Shown one piece after another: positions 15,547-23,567 of a DNA stretch of 27,375 nucleotides. Source of the stretch: a virus; the IMG/VR virus record IMGVR_UViG_3300025112_000146, positions 1 to 27,375 of that record. One strand, written 5' to 3'. A program made the translations under genes and the position numbers. The notes beneath the pieces are model-generated. The model was given only the letters and a program-made list of their open reading frames with translations. It had not been told where the DNA came from and ran no database searches. How positions within the stretch are numbered: the stretch's first letter is position 1; each line of letters begins with the position of its first letter.

Positions 15547-16542
15547 ATGACCGCCCCCAACGATACGGTAATTTTTAATTCCACCGGCGATTCTACAACG
15601 GCCGTTGACGCTAGCGATGCATATGCAAACAAACATCAACTTTATTTAAGCGTTTTTCACTTGCCGAGCCAGATCGAGGTTAACTTAAAAGCTTTTGTCA
15701 CTACATATACCGAGACTTTTTCTTCTGATTGGGCCCAGGAGCCGGTGTTTGGTCGCAACGACCCCATCGCCACCTTTAAACACACTAGTCGCCGAATAGC
15801 TGTGAGTGTTGATATCCCCGCATTCTCCATGAAAGAAGCAAAAGACAACCTTTCAAAGTGCAACCGCTTGGCACAATTCACCTATCCGGCTTATCTTCAC
15901 GGCAACCGCGCCAATACCCTTGCAAAGCCCCCTTTGCTGCGAGTTACTTTTGCCAATTTAATCAGGAATGCCGCAGTCCCTCACAGTCCGCATGCGAAAG
16001 AGTCTGGCTTGTTGGGCTTTATAACATCTTTATCTATAGTTCCCTCATTTGGAGAAACTAACTTTTTTCAGTCTGACGTGGCCGTTATTTACCCCCAATT
16101 GCTGACAGTTAATTTTGATTATATTGTGCTCCACGAACATGATATGGGCTGGGGGAATGAGCTTGGCTTTGCCAAAAATGAGCAGTTGGCCAATTTTCCC
16201 TTTGGAGACACCGGATTGGTTCAAACAGACATCCCGGCTGACAGCGTTACGCGAGTTTCGCAACCCAGCTCGCCAGATACGAGGGTCAGCCCCGGCGCTA
16301 CTCCACCGGTAGTTACCGCGGAGGAGGACGACGAAAATGCGGACATGAATGCCGATGCGGACTCCGACCCGCAGTACGCCTACGACGAGCACGGCGTTGC
16401 CTACACCTCCCATGAACGGCTTAGGGCCTATGCGCACCGGGAGGGCCTTGACAGCCCGCAGACACTCGGGTTCGCGAACCTAACCGACGAGCAGGCCGAC
16501 CAGACGCTCGACAGCCTCCTCACCCGCGGCGTCGACTTGTAG
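15547..16542 (+). CDS. Baseplate / tail-tube initiator candidate
   Basis: A 331-residue protein between tape measure and the LysM gene. Its core (about 30-205) contains EVNLKAFVTTYTETFSSDW, then VFGRNDPIATFKHTSRRIAV, KPPLLRVTFANLIRN and YPQLLTVNFDYIVLHEHDMG. This string of beta strands around a GR-x-DPI motif recalls tube-like proteins that start the tail on the baseplate (the role of gp48 and gp54 in T4). After residue 215 the protein changes to a disordered linker with an acidic run (EEDDENADMNADADSD, about 258-273) and a small helical C-terminal domain of about 45 residues. ATG 15547 has only a weak AGGA 12 bases upstream. The exact family is not certain; a wedge component is the alternative. 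Confidence 0.5.
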   Translation: MTAPNDTVIFNSTGDSTTAVDASDAYANKHQLYLSVFHLPSQIEVNLKAFVTTYTETFSSDWAQEPVFGRNDPIATFKHTSRRIAVSVDIPAFSMKEAKDNLSKCNRLAQFTYPAYLHGNRANTLAKPPLLRVTFANLIRNAAVPHSPHAKESGLLGFITSLSIVPSFGETNFFQSDVAVIYPQLLTVNFDYIVLHEHDMGWGNELGFAKNEQLANFPFGDTGLVQTDIPADSVTRVSQPSSPDTRVSPGATPPVVTAEEDDENADMNADADSDPQYAYDEHGVAYTSHERLRAYAHREGLDSPQTLGFANLTDEQADQTLDSLLTRGVDL

Positions 16543-16556
16543 GACGATAGATAATT

Positions 16557-16898
16557 ATGGCAAATAGATACGCAAACGCAAAACCTTTTATCAACACTAA
16601 CGACCTATACGAAGAATTCTTCGAAGAGCGCGATGTTAATTATATAGAACAATATCGAACAGGTATTTTAACGCAACCTTCCAAGGCCCAGCGCGCTCGC
16701 CTTCAGACCATAAAGCACGTTTGGGGTATGGGCGACCGGCTTTATAAGTTAGCCTATAAACATTATGGCGACTCAACCGCGTGGTGGATTATAGCGTGGT
16801 ATAATCTAAAGCCCACTGAGAGCCATTTTAAAGAAGGCGATCTCGTCTACATCCCCCTTCCCTTGAACCGGGTTATGGGACTCCTACAGAGGTTATAA
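16557..16898 (+). CDS. 53: LysM-domain baseplate wedge protein (gp53-like)
   Basis: A 113-residue protein with a single LysM-like domain at about 57-105: GDRLYKLAYKHYGDSTAWW, IIAWYN and a closing GDLVYIPLPL. LysM modules usually bind peptidoglycan, but in T4 gp53 and in the small LysM proteins of Mu, P2 and contractile injection systems the fold serves to join wedge and hub at the baseplate. The N-terminal 50 residues are a charged helical extension. T4 gp53 is 196 residues, so this is a short version. It follows the previous gene by 14 bases and is one base from the next gene, so these are translated as a group. Confidence 0.75.
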   Translation: MANRYANAKPFINTNDLYEEFFEERDVNYIEQYRTGILTQPSKAQRARLQTIKHVWGMGDRLYKLAYKHYGDSTAWWIIAWYNLKPTESHFKEGDLVYIPLPLNRVMGLLQRL

Positions 16899-16899
16899 G

Positions 16900-19800
16900 A
16901 TGGCAGCAACTGCTCAAGAGATCGAAGAGGCTATTCAGGCCGAATTCGGCGGCCGCTACACAGAGGAGCACATCAACGGGGAAGCCAACAGTGTCCGACA
17001 AGCCTCCAACGTTTCAAGGATGGCGATCATCCTCGATATGGATTACAAGATCTTTGCTCCCACTGTTAGCAACTCTTCTTCGCCAACCGCGATCCTCCAG
17101 CGCTACGCCACGATGGAGCAGCAAGACGCCCTCGGTCGGGGATACAATGAAGATGGCACCCCCAGCCCGGCAGCCGATTTTTATCCGCGCGCCCAAAATA
17201 GTTTCATATACCAAATTACCGGCGACCAGACCGGCGACCAACGATCGGAACTTGACGCCCTAGTAAGGCAGGCGAACCAGGCTACGAATGTTCCGAAGGT
17301 CGATGGAACTGCCGGGTTAGAGCAGCGCTTGCAAGACGAGTTTGCAGCTCGTGTTCGCGCAGCAGATCTTGGTGATGTTGCGGACTCACAATTTGATGTC
17401 GACCCGGAAATCAATCGCGGATGGACTTGGGCCGGCCCAAATTGGGGCAACCGCGACCGCAACGCTGCAGCCACCCGCGGTACCGAGGAAAACACGCTTT
17501 GGTGCGCGCAAGAGGAATTTGTATGGTTCGCCTACAATATGCAAATTCTCAATAATGGCGTTGCCCCGACAGAGACTGCAGTGTTTGAAGCCATGGACTT
17601 GGATAGATACGTCCAGCTTTATTTAGAAATTAAAATACGGCCGTTGTTGGTGGAGGCCTTTGAGGCTTTGGCCGAAGCGGAAGAGGCCGGGGAGGTCGAT
17701 GGCCACGATGACGAGGGGAACCTGAATCAGGAAGGTCGCGAGTTCCTTGCTGATCAGGCCAGGCAACGCGGCCGCGATGCGCTTGTTCCGGAAGAAGCTG
17801 GTTCCGCGGCCGAACAGGCTCAGCTAAAAAGGCTAGCGGAACAATCATTTTTGGTGGACTTTTTGCCGGAATTTGCTGTTTTAAATCAGGACCGCGCTTC
17901 CACTTATGAGAATTATTTCTGGATGTTGCACGGACACACCGACACTATTATGAATAAGCTGCTTTATAACCCTGCTTTCGAAACTTTGGACACCTTGAGG
18001 CCATCTGAAATTAGCGGGCTTGTTCCGCAAATAAGGCTTTTTAAGGTCGAGTATGCGACAGAGGGCAATTCTGTAGAATATGAGATTCCCTTTGCTAGCC
18101 ATATCGACCCGGCTGATATACAAGCCATGATGGGCACTTCTTTCGATCGCGGGAGAGGCGCTGGACTTAAGAGCTTTGACTGGACGCTTCACGGGCGCGA
18201 TCCGTTTACGGCAAGGCGAGATATTTTCGGAGAACTTAAGCTTTATTTTCAAAGTTTTGATGAGCTATTGCGCCCTCGCGCAATTCAAAGTGTCGATAGC
18301 CAGCACACAAACTCCGATTTTACTTATATGGAGTTGGTTAATTTTGCAGGCCCCGGCACTGTGAGACATCGAGAGGACGGGAGTTGGAATCCTGAGTATT
18401 ATAGACTGAGAGTAGAGGTGGGTTGGGCCGATCCTGGCACAAACAACAGCTTTTTGGGCTCCGGCGCGGAGAAGAGCCAGAAGCAGCGCGCCATTGTAGA
18501 GTCGCGTTCGGTAATGTATTTGACGGCCAATGATCACACTATTGATATATCTGACGAGGGTATTATAAATCTGACAATTAGTTATATCGCCTATCAAGAG
18601 GCGTCTTACATGGACAATAATTCAGACATCTTGGCTACGGAGCACACCCGGCAAAGGCGACTGGACCGACGCGCCGACCTTGCCGCGGCCGCTGAAGCAT
18701 GCGACACCCGAGCCAGGGAGAGGATTTTGCGGGATTATACTAAGGAATTTCGAAGAGAAAAGTATAATTCTTTTCAAAGAATATTGGGCGAACTATACGA
18801 TGATCGGAGCATAAAATATGTAAGCGTCCCCGTGGGTACTCTTGAATCTTATATTAATTATGGCGAACAGGGAGTTAACATTCGGGGTCTAGACCGCCTT
18901 TTCGGCGCTGCCCGCGGGGGCAACCAGCAGGCTACTTTTGATGTTCGAACGGCAGCGCAACAAACAGGACTTTTGATGGAAGCTCTGGGTCTTGATGTCG
19001 GCAGCCTTGACGAGACCGAGATAACGGAGGCTATACAAAACTTGACGTATGGCGATACAGCCGACAACGGCAACGTGAGGGTGCAATTTTTTTATTTGGG
19101 TGATTTAATTCGCGTGGCTTTGAGAAACATTTCCACGTCGACACAGGGCGCCGTTTCTGGGTTGCGAGTGCCTGGCAAGTTGGATAGAAATTTACGAATT
19201 TTGCTGGGGCCCATCACCTTCAAGAGGAGAAACTGCCCCGCGGATCCAACAGAGGACTGCCATACAGAAATTTTATATAATATTAATTTAGCAGATATTC
19301 CTATAGCTGTAAATCTGTATGTAGAGTGGTTTTTAAGGACCGCGGTGGGACGCGAGCTGGACACCTATCCAATATTGGCATTTCTTAGAGATTTAGCCAA
19401 CTCTCTTATAACAAGCGTTATACGCGATCAGTCCCATGGATTAACAAATGTCCCGCGGCAATCACTAAAATTAAGATCTAATTTCATTACGGCGGCCGCC
19501 ACCGCCGGCGGGGCTGATGTTCTTGCGACTAGCCGTAATATCCTGCCTGCTTCTTCCGGCGGCACCGATTACACTCGCATCGATGTCGACGGCACTATGG
19601 GCGCAACCCTCCGAAGCGGCCGCCCTTTGTTGCGCTCTCCCGTTGACAACGAGCGCGCCTATCACTATATGGCGCTCTACGCACTTAATCTTGGTACCAC
19701 TCAGCCCTTGGGAGGCCACCTTGAAGATAGGGGGGGCGTCCCTGGCGATCGAGCCCGCGGCATATATCATTTTGCAATTGCTAAGGATCGCGGGATATTT

Positions 19801-20250
19801 AAAACTGTGCGCTTTACGAAGGCCGGACTCCCTTCCGCGCGGGAGGCCCGCATTGTTGCTGATTTAGAACAAACGGCGACTGGTCTGATTCTTCTTAAAA
19901 ATGTATATAATGTAGATGTAAAGACTGTGGGGAACGCTCTTTTTGTGCCCGGAATGAAAATATACATAGACCCTGCTGGGATTAGCCCTTCGATGGGGTC
20001 TCCCAATCGATCGGGAGACTGGTCAAATATTCTGGGAATTGGAGGCTATCATGTGATAACACAAGTACAGTCTTTCATCGAAGGGGGCAAATTTGAAACA
20101 ACCATAAAGGCCATCTTTGAGGGCGCCGGCGTACACGGCGCCATTGGGTTCACGGGAGAGGTGCTGACCGAGGAAAGCGACAACTGCCCAGACCGCGTTC
20201 AGGCGTCGAGCATTCTTCGTGGTCCCTCCACATCGGGAGGCGCTTCTTAA
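16900..20250 (+). CDS. Very large baseplate hub / structural protein
   Basis: An 1116-residue protein starting two bases after the LysM stop; AGAGG at 16888-16892 overlaps the end of that gene. Residues 1-360 are charged, helical and low in recognisable motifs (an Ala/Glu-rich part near 255-310). A core at about 365-570 begins LRPSEISGLVPQIRLFKVEY and includes SFDWTLHGRDPFTARR and a Ser-Phe-Asp-Glu-Leu helix. The C-terminal 110 residues contain LFVPGMKIYID and GGYHVITQVQSFIEGGKFET, the kind of ending seen in gp27/XkdQ-type hub proteins that sit below the tube. Tape measure, LysM, then hub is also the order of the PBSX and Mu tails. I infer hub or hub-wedge fusion; the N-terminal third is unassigned. 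Confidence 0.5.
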   Translation: MAATAQEIEEAIQAEFGGRYTEEHINGEANSVRQASNVSRMAIILDMDYKIFAPTVSNSSSPTAILQRYATMEQQDALGRGYNEDGTPSPAADFYPRAQNSFIYQITGDQTGDQRSELDALVRQANQATNVPKVDGTAGLEQRLQDEFAARVRAADLGDVADSQFDVDPEINRGWTWAGPNWGNRDRNAAATRGTEENTLWCAQEEFVWFAYNMQILNNGVAPTETAVFEAMDLDRYVQLYLEIKIRPLLVEAFEALAEAEEAGEVDGHDDEGNLNQEGREFLADQARQRGRDALVPEEAGSAAEQAQLKRLAEQSFLVDFLPEFAVLNQDRASTYENYFWMLHGHTDTIMNKLLYNPAFETLDTLRPSEISGLVPQIRLFKVEYATEGNSVEYEIPFASHIDPADIQAMMGTSFDRGRGAGLKSFDWTLHGRDPFTARRDIFGELKLYFQSFDELLRPRAIQSVDSQHTNSDFTYMELVNFAGPGTVRHREDGSWNPEYYRLRVEVGWADPGTNNSFLGSGAEKSQKQRAIVESRSVMYLTANDHTIDISDEGIINLTISYIAYQEASYMDNNSDILATEHTRQRRLDRRADLAAAAEACDTRARERILRDYTKEFRREKYNSFQRILGELYDDRSIKYVSVPVGTLESYINYGEQGVNIRGLDRLFGAARGGNQQATFDVRTAAQQTGLLMEALGLDVGSLDETEITEAIQNLTYGDTADNGNVRVQFFYLGDLIRVALRNISTSTQGAVSGLRVPGKLDRNLRILLGPITFKRRNCPADPTEDCHTEILYNINLADIPIAVNLYVEWFLRTAVGRELDTYPILAFLRDLANSLITSVIRDQSHGLTNVPRQSLKLRSNFITAAATAGGADVLATSRNILPASSGGTDYTRIDVDGTMGATLRSGRPLLRSPVDNERAYHYMALYALNLGTTQPLGGHLEDRGGVPGDRARGIYHFAIAKDRGIFKTVRFTKAGLPSAREARIVADLEQTATGLILLKNVYNVDVKTVGNALFVPGMKIYIDPAGISPSMGSPNRSGDWSNILGIGGYHVITQVQSFIEGGKFETTIKAIFEGAGVHGAIGFTGEVLTEESDNCPDRVQASSILRGPSTSGGAS

Positions 20251-21471
20251 ATGGGCAGGTTTCAAGGTAAAAATAAATTAAACTCTGGTGAGCTTTTTTA
20301 CGAAAGGATGCACTATTCTCACGAAGCCTTCGAAAGGGAGTTTGGCTCCCTTTACGTTAAGCCGGTAGCTGATTTTTATTTTGCGGAAAGGGCTTTATAC
20401 GGAAGGATTAACAAAAATCATAATCCGATAATTTTAAATAAAGCGAATACTAAAAACATTGGGAATAAGGCCGATAGTGTCCAAACGCTGTCCGCCGTTA
20501 ACTTTGTTGTAGATGCGTTTGAGGCTTTAGCGGCGGACTTTAACAAGGCCGTCTTTAACGGAAAACTTGATTTACAGGATCCACACCTTTCCGAGCTGAC
20601 TGCTTACGGCGCTTATCAGGATGTGGATACCCTGTACACCAGATACCTTGATGGTTTGGAGGCGGTGTTTCGGGAGAGCTTTTTAGATGGAGCCCGCAAC
20701 CGACGCATTCGGGACTTTAAAAGTTTTCTTCCCGTATTTTTTGAATTTATAAAACAAGTGTCCTCAACCGGCGGCGTTACTATGGTTGCGTTTATTGCTA
20801 GCAATTTTTGCAATTCAACGATTTCGGGACTTACAATTAGCGTGTCCGAGCTGGACCCTACCGATGATAGCAAAAAAGAAGAATTTTTGACTAGTCCCAA
20901 TTTTGATTATTATCGGGAGCTTCTTAAGTCTCATGGGTTTTATATTAATAAGCATCGTCCGTGGGAGTTGGTCGCGGATATCGCCAGCCCTTTTATGTTG
21001 CAGTATGCCAATGCTTACGGGCTGTCGACCGAGAACGATGTTCTAAAACGATATTATCACCGGGCCGGCGGCGCTGGAGTTACTTTGCTTAAACGCCTAG
21101 CTTTGCGTTTTTATAATGGCGTGGTGGTAAGAAGAAAATTTGTGACAGTGCGCCAGAATGGGGTAACGAAGCGAATTTGCCGCCGCGTAACAAATCTTGA
21201 AACTGTCGATCGAACCTATTCGCAAAACTTTTGGCTTGACAAATACACCGATATACGATATGCTGAACAACGTGAGCCAATTAGCCCAGGAGAGTTGATC
21301 TCTCTTAAGAAAGATCAGGCAGGGCTGTTCGCCACAAAGGGGCTAAAATATACCCTTTCTCATATTAACAACAAGCTGAATGGTTTTGCGAATTATGAAG
21401 GCTCATTTGCCAAGATTCGGCTCCGTAGACAGTCTCAGCTAGAAAACCGACCTCTTAAACCCACATATTAA
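20251..21471 (+). CDS. Unknown 406-residue protein ending the structural block
   Basis: The start codon touches the hub stop (TAAATG) and the stop overlaps the polymerase start (TAATG), so it is coupled on both sides. The protein is helical, rich in Phe, Tyr, Arg and Lys, with no signal peptide. One moderately hydrophobic stretch (TGGVTMVAFIASNFCN, about 172-187) is flanked by charged helices. Other visible segments are FYFAERALYGRINKNHNPII and, near the end, KGLKYTLSHINNKLNGFANY. I do not recognise a family. Its place suggests a baseplate or virion protein, but neighbouring the replication genes it could equally belong to that set. Local base use is more AT-rich than the hub gene. Confidence 0.75.
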   Translation: MGRFQGKNKLNSGELFYERMHYSHEAFEREFGSLYVKPVADFYFAERALYGRINKNHNPIILNKANTKNIGNKADSVQTLSAVNFVVDAFEALAADFNKAVFNGKLDLQDPHLSELTAYGAYQDVDTLYTRYLDGLEAVFRESFLDGARNRRIRDFKSFLPVFFEFIKQVSSTGGVTMVAFIASNFCNSTISGLTISVSELDPTDDSKKEEFLTSPNFDYYRELLKSHGFYINKHRPWELVADIASPFMLQYANAYGLSTENDVLKRYYHRAGGAGVTLLKRLALRFYNGVVVRRKFVTVRQNGVTKRICRRVTNLETVDRTYSQNFWLDKYTDIRYAEQREPISPGELISLKKDQAGLFATKGLKYTLSHINNKLNGFANYEGSFAKIRLRRQSQLENRPLKPTY

Positions 21472-22658
21472 TGCTATTTCAGACACTCGATAACAAAGAG
21501 GAATGTGTCGGCGTCTATTGCAACAGCGAGTTGCACTTCGACACTATTCCAGACAACCTAACACACACTTGGAACTACTCAGCCCTCCTCCGAGAGAGGG
21601 AGAATGTGGAGTATGCGTTCCTATATGCCCAGAAGGCGCTAGGAGACGTCTGTGCGCCCCACCTCGCTCAGGAGTGGGGAGCCATCAATGACAGGATGAA
21701 GGCGTTCCTACGTGCCTTCACGGCGGCTAAAGTAGACCTTACTGAAAACTGCTTTTTTGACCTCGTTAACGAGCGGTTTTTGCGGGAGTATTGCGAGATC
21801 AGAAACAAGATTACTGAGTATGTTTTTGAGAACCACAGCAAACCCGAAAACTATGATTTTCTTGTAGAATTAACAAAGGTGCTTCACGACATTAAACACA
21901 GAAAACTAAACGTTGATCCGTGGGCTCTTAAAGACATTATCCATGAGAAGAGAGCGCGCGATTTTACACAAAAGTTAAGCGAGATTTCACTTTCGTGCGA
22001 CTACAATATCTTTGGAACGAAGACCGGTCGCCTCACCACGAAGAGAAGCAGCTTCCCCATTCTCACAATGGACAAGAAGTTCAGAAAAGTAATAAAGCCA
22101 ACTAATGATTGGTTTGTGTCGCTTGATTTTAATGGCGCCGAGCTACGCACTTTTCTGGCTTTGTCCGAAATGGAGCAGCCAGATGTGGATGTTCACGAGT
22201 GGAACCGCCAAAATGTATATCGTGGCATCGGAACGAGGGATGAGGCTAAAGAAAGGTTCTTTGCGTGGCTTTATAACCCCAAGTCGCACGATCATTTAAC
22301 TGATGATGCCTATGATAAGGACGCCGTGATGGAAAAATATTGGTATGAGAGTGCCATCACCAACCCTTTTGGCAGAACTATCGCGGCAGACGCCCATCAT
22401 GCAATGAGCTATCTTATTCAGAGCACTTGTTCGGACGTGGTGTTGCGCCAAATGATCAAGCTTGATAAGTACCTGCAAGATAAGGCGTCCTTCGTTGCAT
22501 TTTGCGTCCACGATGAGGTGGTTTTGGACATAGAAGACGGTGACTGCTCCTTAATCAATATTTTAGTTGACCATTTTTCAAATACTCCTTTAGGAAATTT
22601 CGGAGTTAATGTAAAATATGGGAAGAGTTATGGGGATATGAGAGAATGGAAACAATAA
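21471..22658 (+). CDS. Family A DNA polymerase, polymerase domain only
   Basis: A 395-residue DNA polymerase of the Pol I/T7 family. Visible motifs are GTKTGRLTT (182-190) before the palm; motif A SLDFNGAELR with catalytic D219; motif B with R256, K260, F264 and Y268 in exact R-x3-K-x3-F-x3-Y spacing; TNPFGR and LIQSTCSDVVLRQM (315-328); and motif C FCVHDEVVLDIE with H347, D348 and E349. F264 is equivalent to E. coli Pol I F762. The first 170 residues are thumb-like. No 3'-5' exonuclease domain is present, although T7 polymerase (704) and Pol I carry one, so proofreading must be separate or absent. The start overlaps the previous stop by one base and the end overlaps the next gene by 13. Confidence 0.9.
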   Translation: MLFQTLDNKEECVGVYCNSELHFDTIPDNLTHTWNYSALLRERENVEYAFLYAQKALGDVCAPHLAQEWGAINDRMKAFLRAFTAAKVDLTENCFFDLVNERFLREYCEIRNKITEYVFENHSKPENYDFLVELTKVLHDIKHRKLNVDPWALKDIIHEKRARDFTQKLSEISLSCDYNIFGTKTGRLTTKRSSFPILTMDKKFRKVIKPTNDWFVSLDFNGAELRTFLALSEMEQPDVDVHEWNRQNVYRGIGTRDEAKERFFAWLYNPKSHDHLTDDAYDKDAVMEKYWYESAITNPFGRTIAADAHHAMSYLIQSTCSDVVLRQMIKLDKYLQDKASFVAFCVHDEVVLDIEDGDCSLINILVDHFSNTPLGNFGVNVKYGKSYGDMREWKQ

Positions 22659-23482
22659 TTGGACTCGGCAAAGCAGGGTGTGCGATCGCCGATAGATTCT
22701 CACAATATCCGCAGTATGAAGCCTATAAAATGGATGTGGGGCTTAAGCGCACTCCGCGAACTTACGGACTCAAGGCTGCTGGCCATCCGGAAGGCCACGA
22801 AGAGTCCATAGGAAGCTTGAAAAGGTTTTTTAAGGATGTGGGGGGCGATGTATTATTTACTGTGGGGGGTAGTGGTGCCGTTTCTGGTGCGTCTTTGAGA
22901 ATACTTGAACAGCTTAAAAAATGTAATCTTTATATTTTATATATTTATTCCGATCCTGAACTCCTCGGGGAAACCGCTCGAATGCAGCAGCGCCTCACTC
23001 TCAATGTCTTTCAGGAATACTCTCGCTCGGGCGTTTTTCAAAAAGTCATTTTGATAGATAACTCGCGCTTGGAAGAAATCCTGGGGGATATCCCTATAAT
23101 TGGTTTCCACAACACATTAAATGAACTGGTGGTGCCCACCATTCATATGGTAAACGTGCTCTCTCGTTCCGTTAGTATTATGGGTAATATTTCGCCTCCG
23201 CACGATATCAGCAGGATTGTTTCTTATGGCCTTGTAGATTTTGAAACCGGCACAGAAAACTTGTTTTTTCCTCTTGACAACGTTCGGGAAAAGGTGTATT
23301 ATTATGCTATAAATGAGGACAAGCTGAAGGAGCAGGGCGGAATTCACAAGAAGATCATTGCGCAGGTTAAGGCAAACGCCCAAAATACCAAGACAACGTA
23401 TGGGATTTACCCCACGCAGTATGATCAGGACTATGTTTATTGCGTTGCCTACAGCTCGATAATTCAAGAAAATAACTCTTGA
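22646..23482 (+). CDS. Divergent FtsZ/tubulin-like protein
   Basis: A 278-residue protein whose layout follows FtsZ. It opens with a Rossmann-type strand and Gly loop, IIGLGKAGCAIADRF (4-18), like the start of FtsZ. At 68-92, DVLFTVGGSGAVSGASLRIL matches the FtsZ strand and phosphate loop before its helix, but the loop reads GGSGAVSG instead of GGGTGTG. Then a strand (NLYILYIYSDP, 94-104) leads to VILIDNSRLEEILGD (134-148), like FtsZ IPNDKLLKVL. The segment ISPPHDISRIVSYGLVDFET (182-201) sits where the T7 catalytic loop is expected, with only D187 kept. Phage tubulins (PhuZ, TubZ) form filaments that position DNA. Altered nucleotide and catalytic loops leave GTPase activity doubtful. It is coupled to the polymerase by a 13-base overlap. 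Confidence 0.55.
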   Translation: METIIGLGKAGCAIADRFSQYPQYEAYKMDVGLKRTPRTYGLKAAGHPEGHEESIGSLKRFFKDVGGDVLFTVGGSGAVSGASLRILEQLKKCNLYILYIYSDPELLGETARMQQRLTLNVFQEYSRSGVFQKVILIDNSRLEEILGDIPIIGFHNTLNELVVPTIHMVNVLSRSVSIMGNISPPHDISRIVSYGLVDFETGTENLFFPLDNVREKVYYYAINEDKLKEQGGIHKKIIAQVKANAQNTKTTYGIYPTQYDQDYVYCVAYSSIIQENNS

Positions 23483-23507
23483 CATTTGTCGCCCAATTTG
23501 ATATAAT
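23479..23507 (+). promoter_or_regulatory. Consensus sigma70 promoter for the SSB gene
   Basis: TTGACA (23479-23484), a spacer of exactly 17 bases, then TATAAT (23502-23507). Both hexamers are perfect. The -35 box overlaps the TGA stop of the preceding gene (23480-23482). Transcription should start near 23514, giving a leader of about 54 bases. This fits strong early transcription by unmodified host RNA polymerase. Confidence 0.88.
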
Positions 23508-23516
23508 AAGAGTCAG

Positions 23517-23537
23517 AAGTCAGGAAGATTCGCCTGG
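23517..23537 (+). promoter_or_regulatory. Short hairpin in SSB leader
   Basis: GTCAGG (23519-23524) can pair with CCTGGC (23533-23538) with one G-U pair across an 8-base loop. It lies just before a leader block shared with the downstream ATPase gene. The T4 gp32 mRNA also has a structured leader used in autogenous control; the parallel is suggestive only. Confidence 0.35.
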
Positions 23538-23567
23538 CTTACTATAACCAAAAAAGGAAAAAACAAC
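23538..23567 (+). promoter_or_regulatory. Shared leader element, copy 1
   Basis: CTTACTATAACCAAAAAAGG followed by AAAAAACAAC leads into the SSB ATG. A near-identical block (CTTACTATAAC, A-run, GG, A-run, CATG) precedes the GHKL ATPase at 24387. It contains the ribosome site. A common translational operator is one reading. Confidence 0.5.
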
